Assembly (NCBI GenBank): GCA_003489165.1
Contig: DNJG01000069.1
Coordinates: 1-5,130, forward strand
DNA from: Nitrospinota bacterium
Lineage (GTDB): Bacteria; Nitrospinota; Nitrospinia; UBA9942
DNA: 5,130 nt
Direction: 5' to 3'
The first letter of the stretch is position 1. Each line of letters begins with the position of its first letter. Positions 5,115-5,130 of this stretch are shown here, piece by piece. A program made the position numbers and the translations under genes. Below the pieces are notes generated by a model that worked only from the letters and a program-made list of their open reading frames with translations, made no database searches and was not told the origin of the DNA.

Positions 5115-5130
5115 TTCAAAATACCTGTAT

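Noticed and set aside
1..5130. parS site or CRISPR array
   Set aside because: No GTTTCACGTGAAAC-like palindrome was seen by eye, and the only direct repeat array is the heptamer run, which has no spacers.

Overview
The window reads as ordinary chromosome from an AT-rich, probably anaerobic or microaerophilic bacterium. It holds two well-recognised gene blocks that converge near position 2260. The rightward block is a chromosome-partitioning operon, parA-parB, followed by a bactofilin cytoskeletal gene. The leftward block encodes a three-subunit 2-oxoacid:ferredoxin oxidoreductase in the order korA-korB-korC. Ferredoxin-linked oxoacid metabolism together with parAB-bactofilin synteny fits lineages such as Desulfobacterota, Myxococcota-like groups or Nitrospirota. 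This placement is inference, because no rRNA or other phylogenetic marker is present.

Layout. Positions 1-91 are non-coding and hold an imperfect stem-loop followed by a convincing intrinsic terminator, presumably closing a transcript that begins left of the window. Positions 92-227 contain no supportable gene; a promoter with an extended -10 element lies just before parA. parA (228-1001) overlaps parB (979-1815) by 23 bases, and the bactofilin gene (1821-2237) follows five bases after parB, so the three are almost certainly co-transcribed. A nested palindrome at 2237-2279 separates the convergent blocks. On the minus strand, korA (4935-3799), korB (3784-2903) and korC (2839-2285) each have a GGAGG ribosome binding site. 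A four-copy heptamer tandem repeat runs across the end of korB. Beyond korA, positions 4951-5114 are a non-coding palindromic repeat with near-perfect ends, resembling a miniature mobile or dispersed repeat, and it contains the best candidate promoter for the kor operon.

Function. ParA (a Walker-type ATPase) and ParB (a parS-binding CTPase clamp) segregate replicated origins. The bactofilin forms a polymer scaffold that in some bacteria positions ParABS components. KorABC interconverts a 2-oxoacid plus CoA with an acyl-CoA, CO2 and reduced ferredoxin. No ferredoxin-like delta subunit is encoded here, so its electron partner lies elsewhere.

I found no clear undescribed gene system. The points most worth a second look are the palindromic repeat that appears to supply the korA promoter, the heptamer repeat that forms the KorB C-terminus, and the structured RNA-like element at the left edge.
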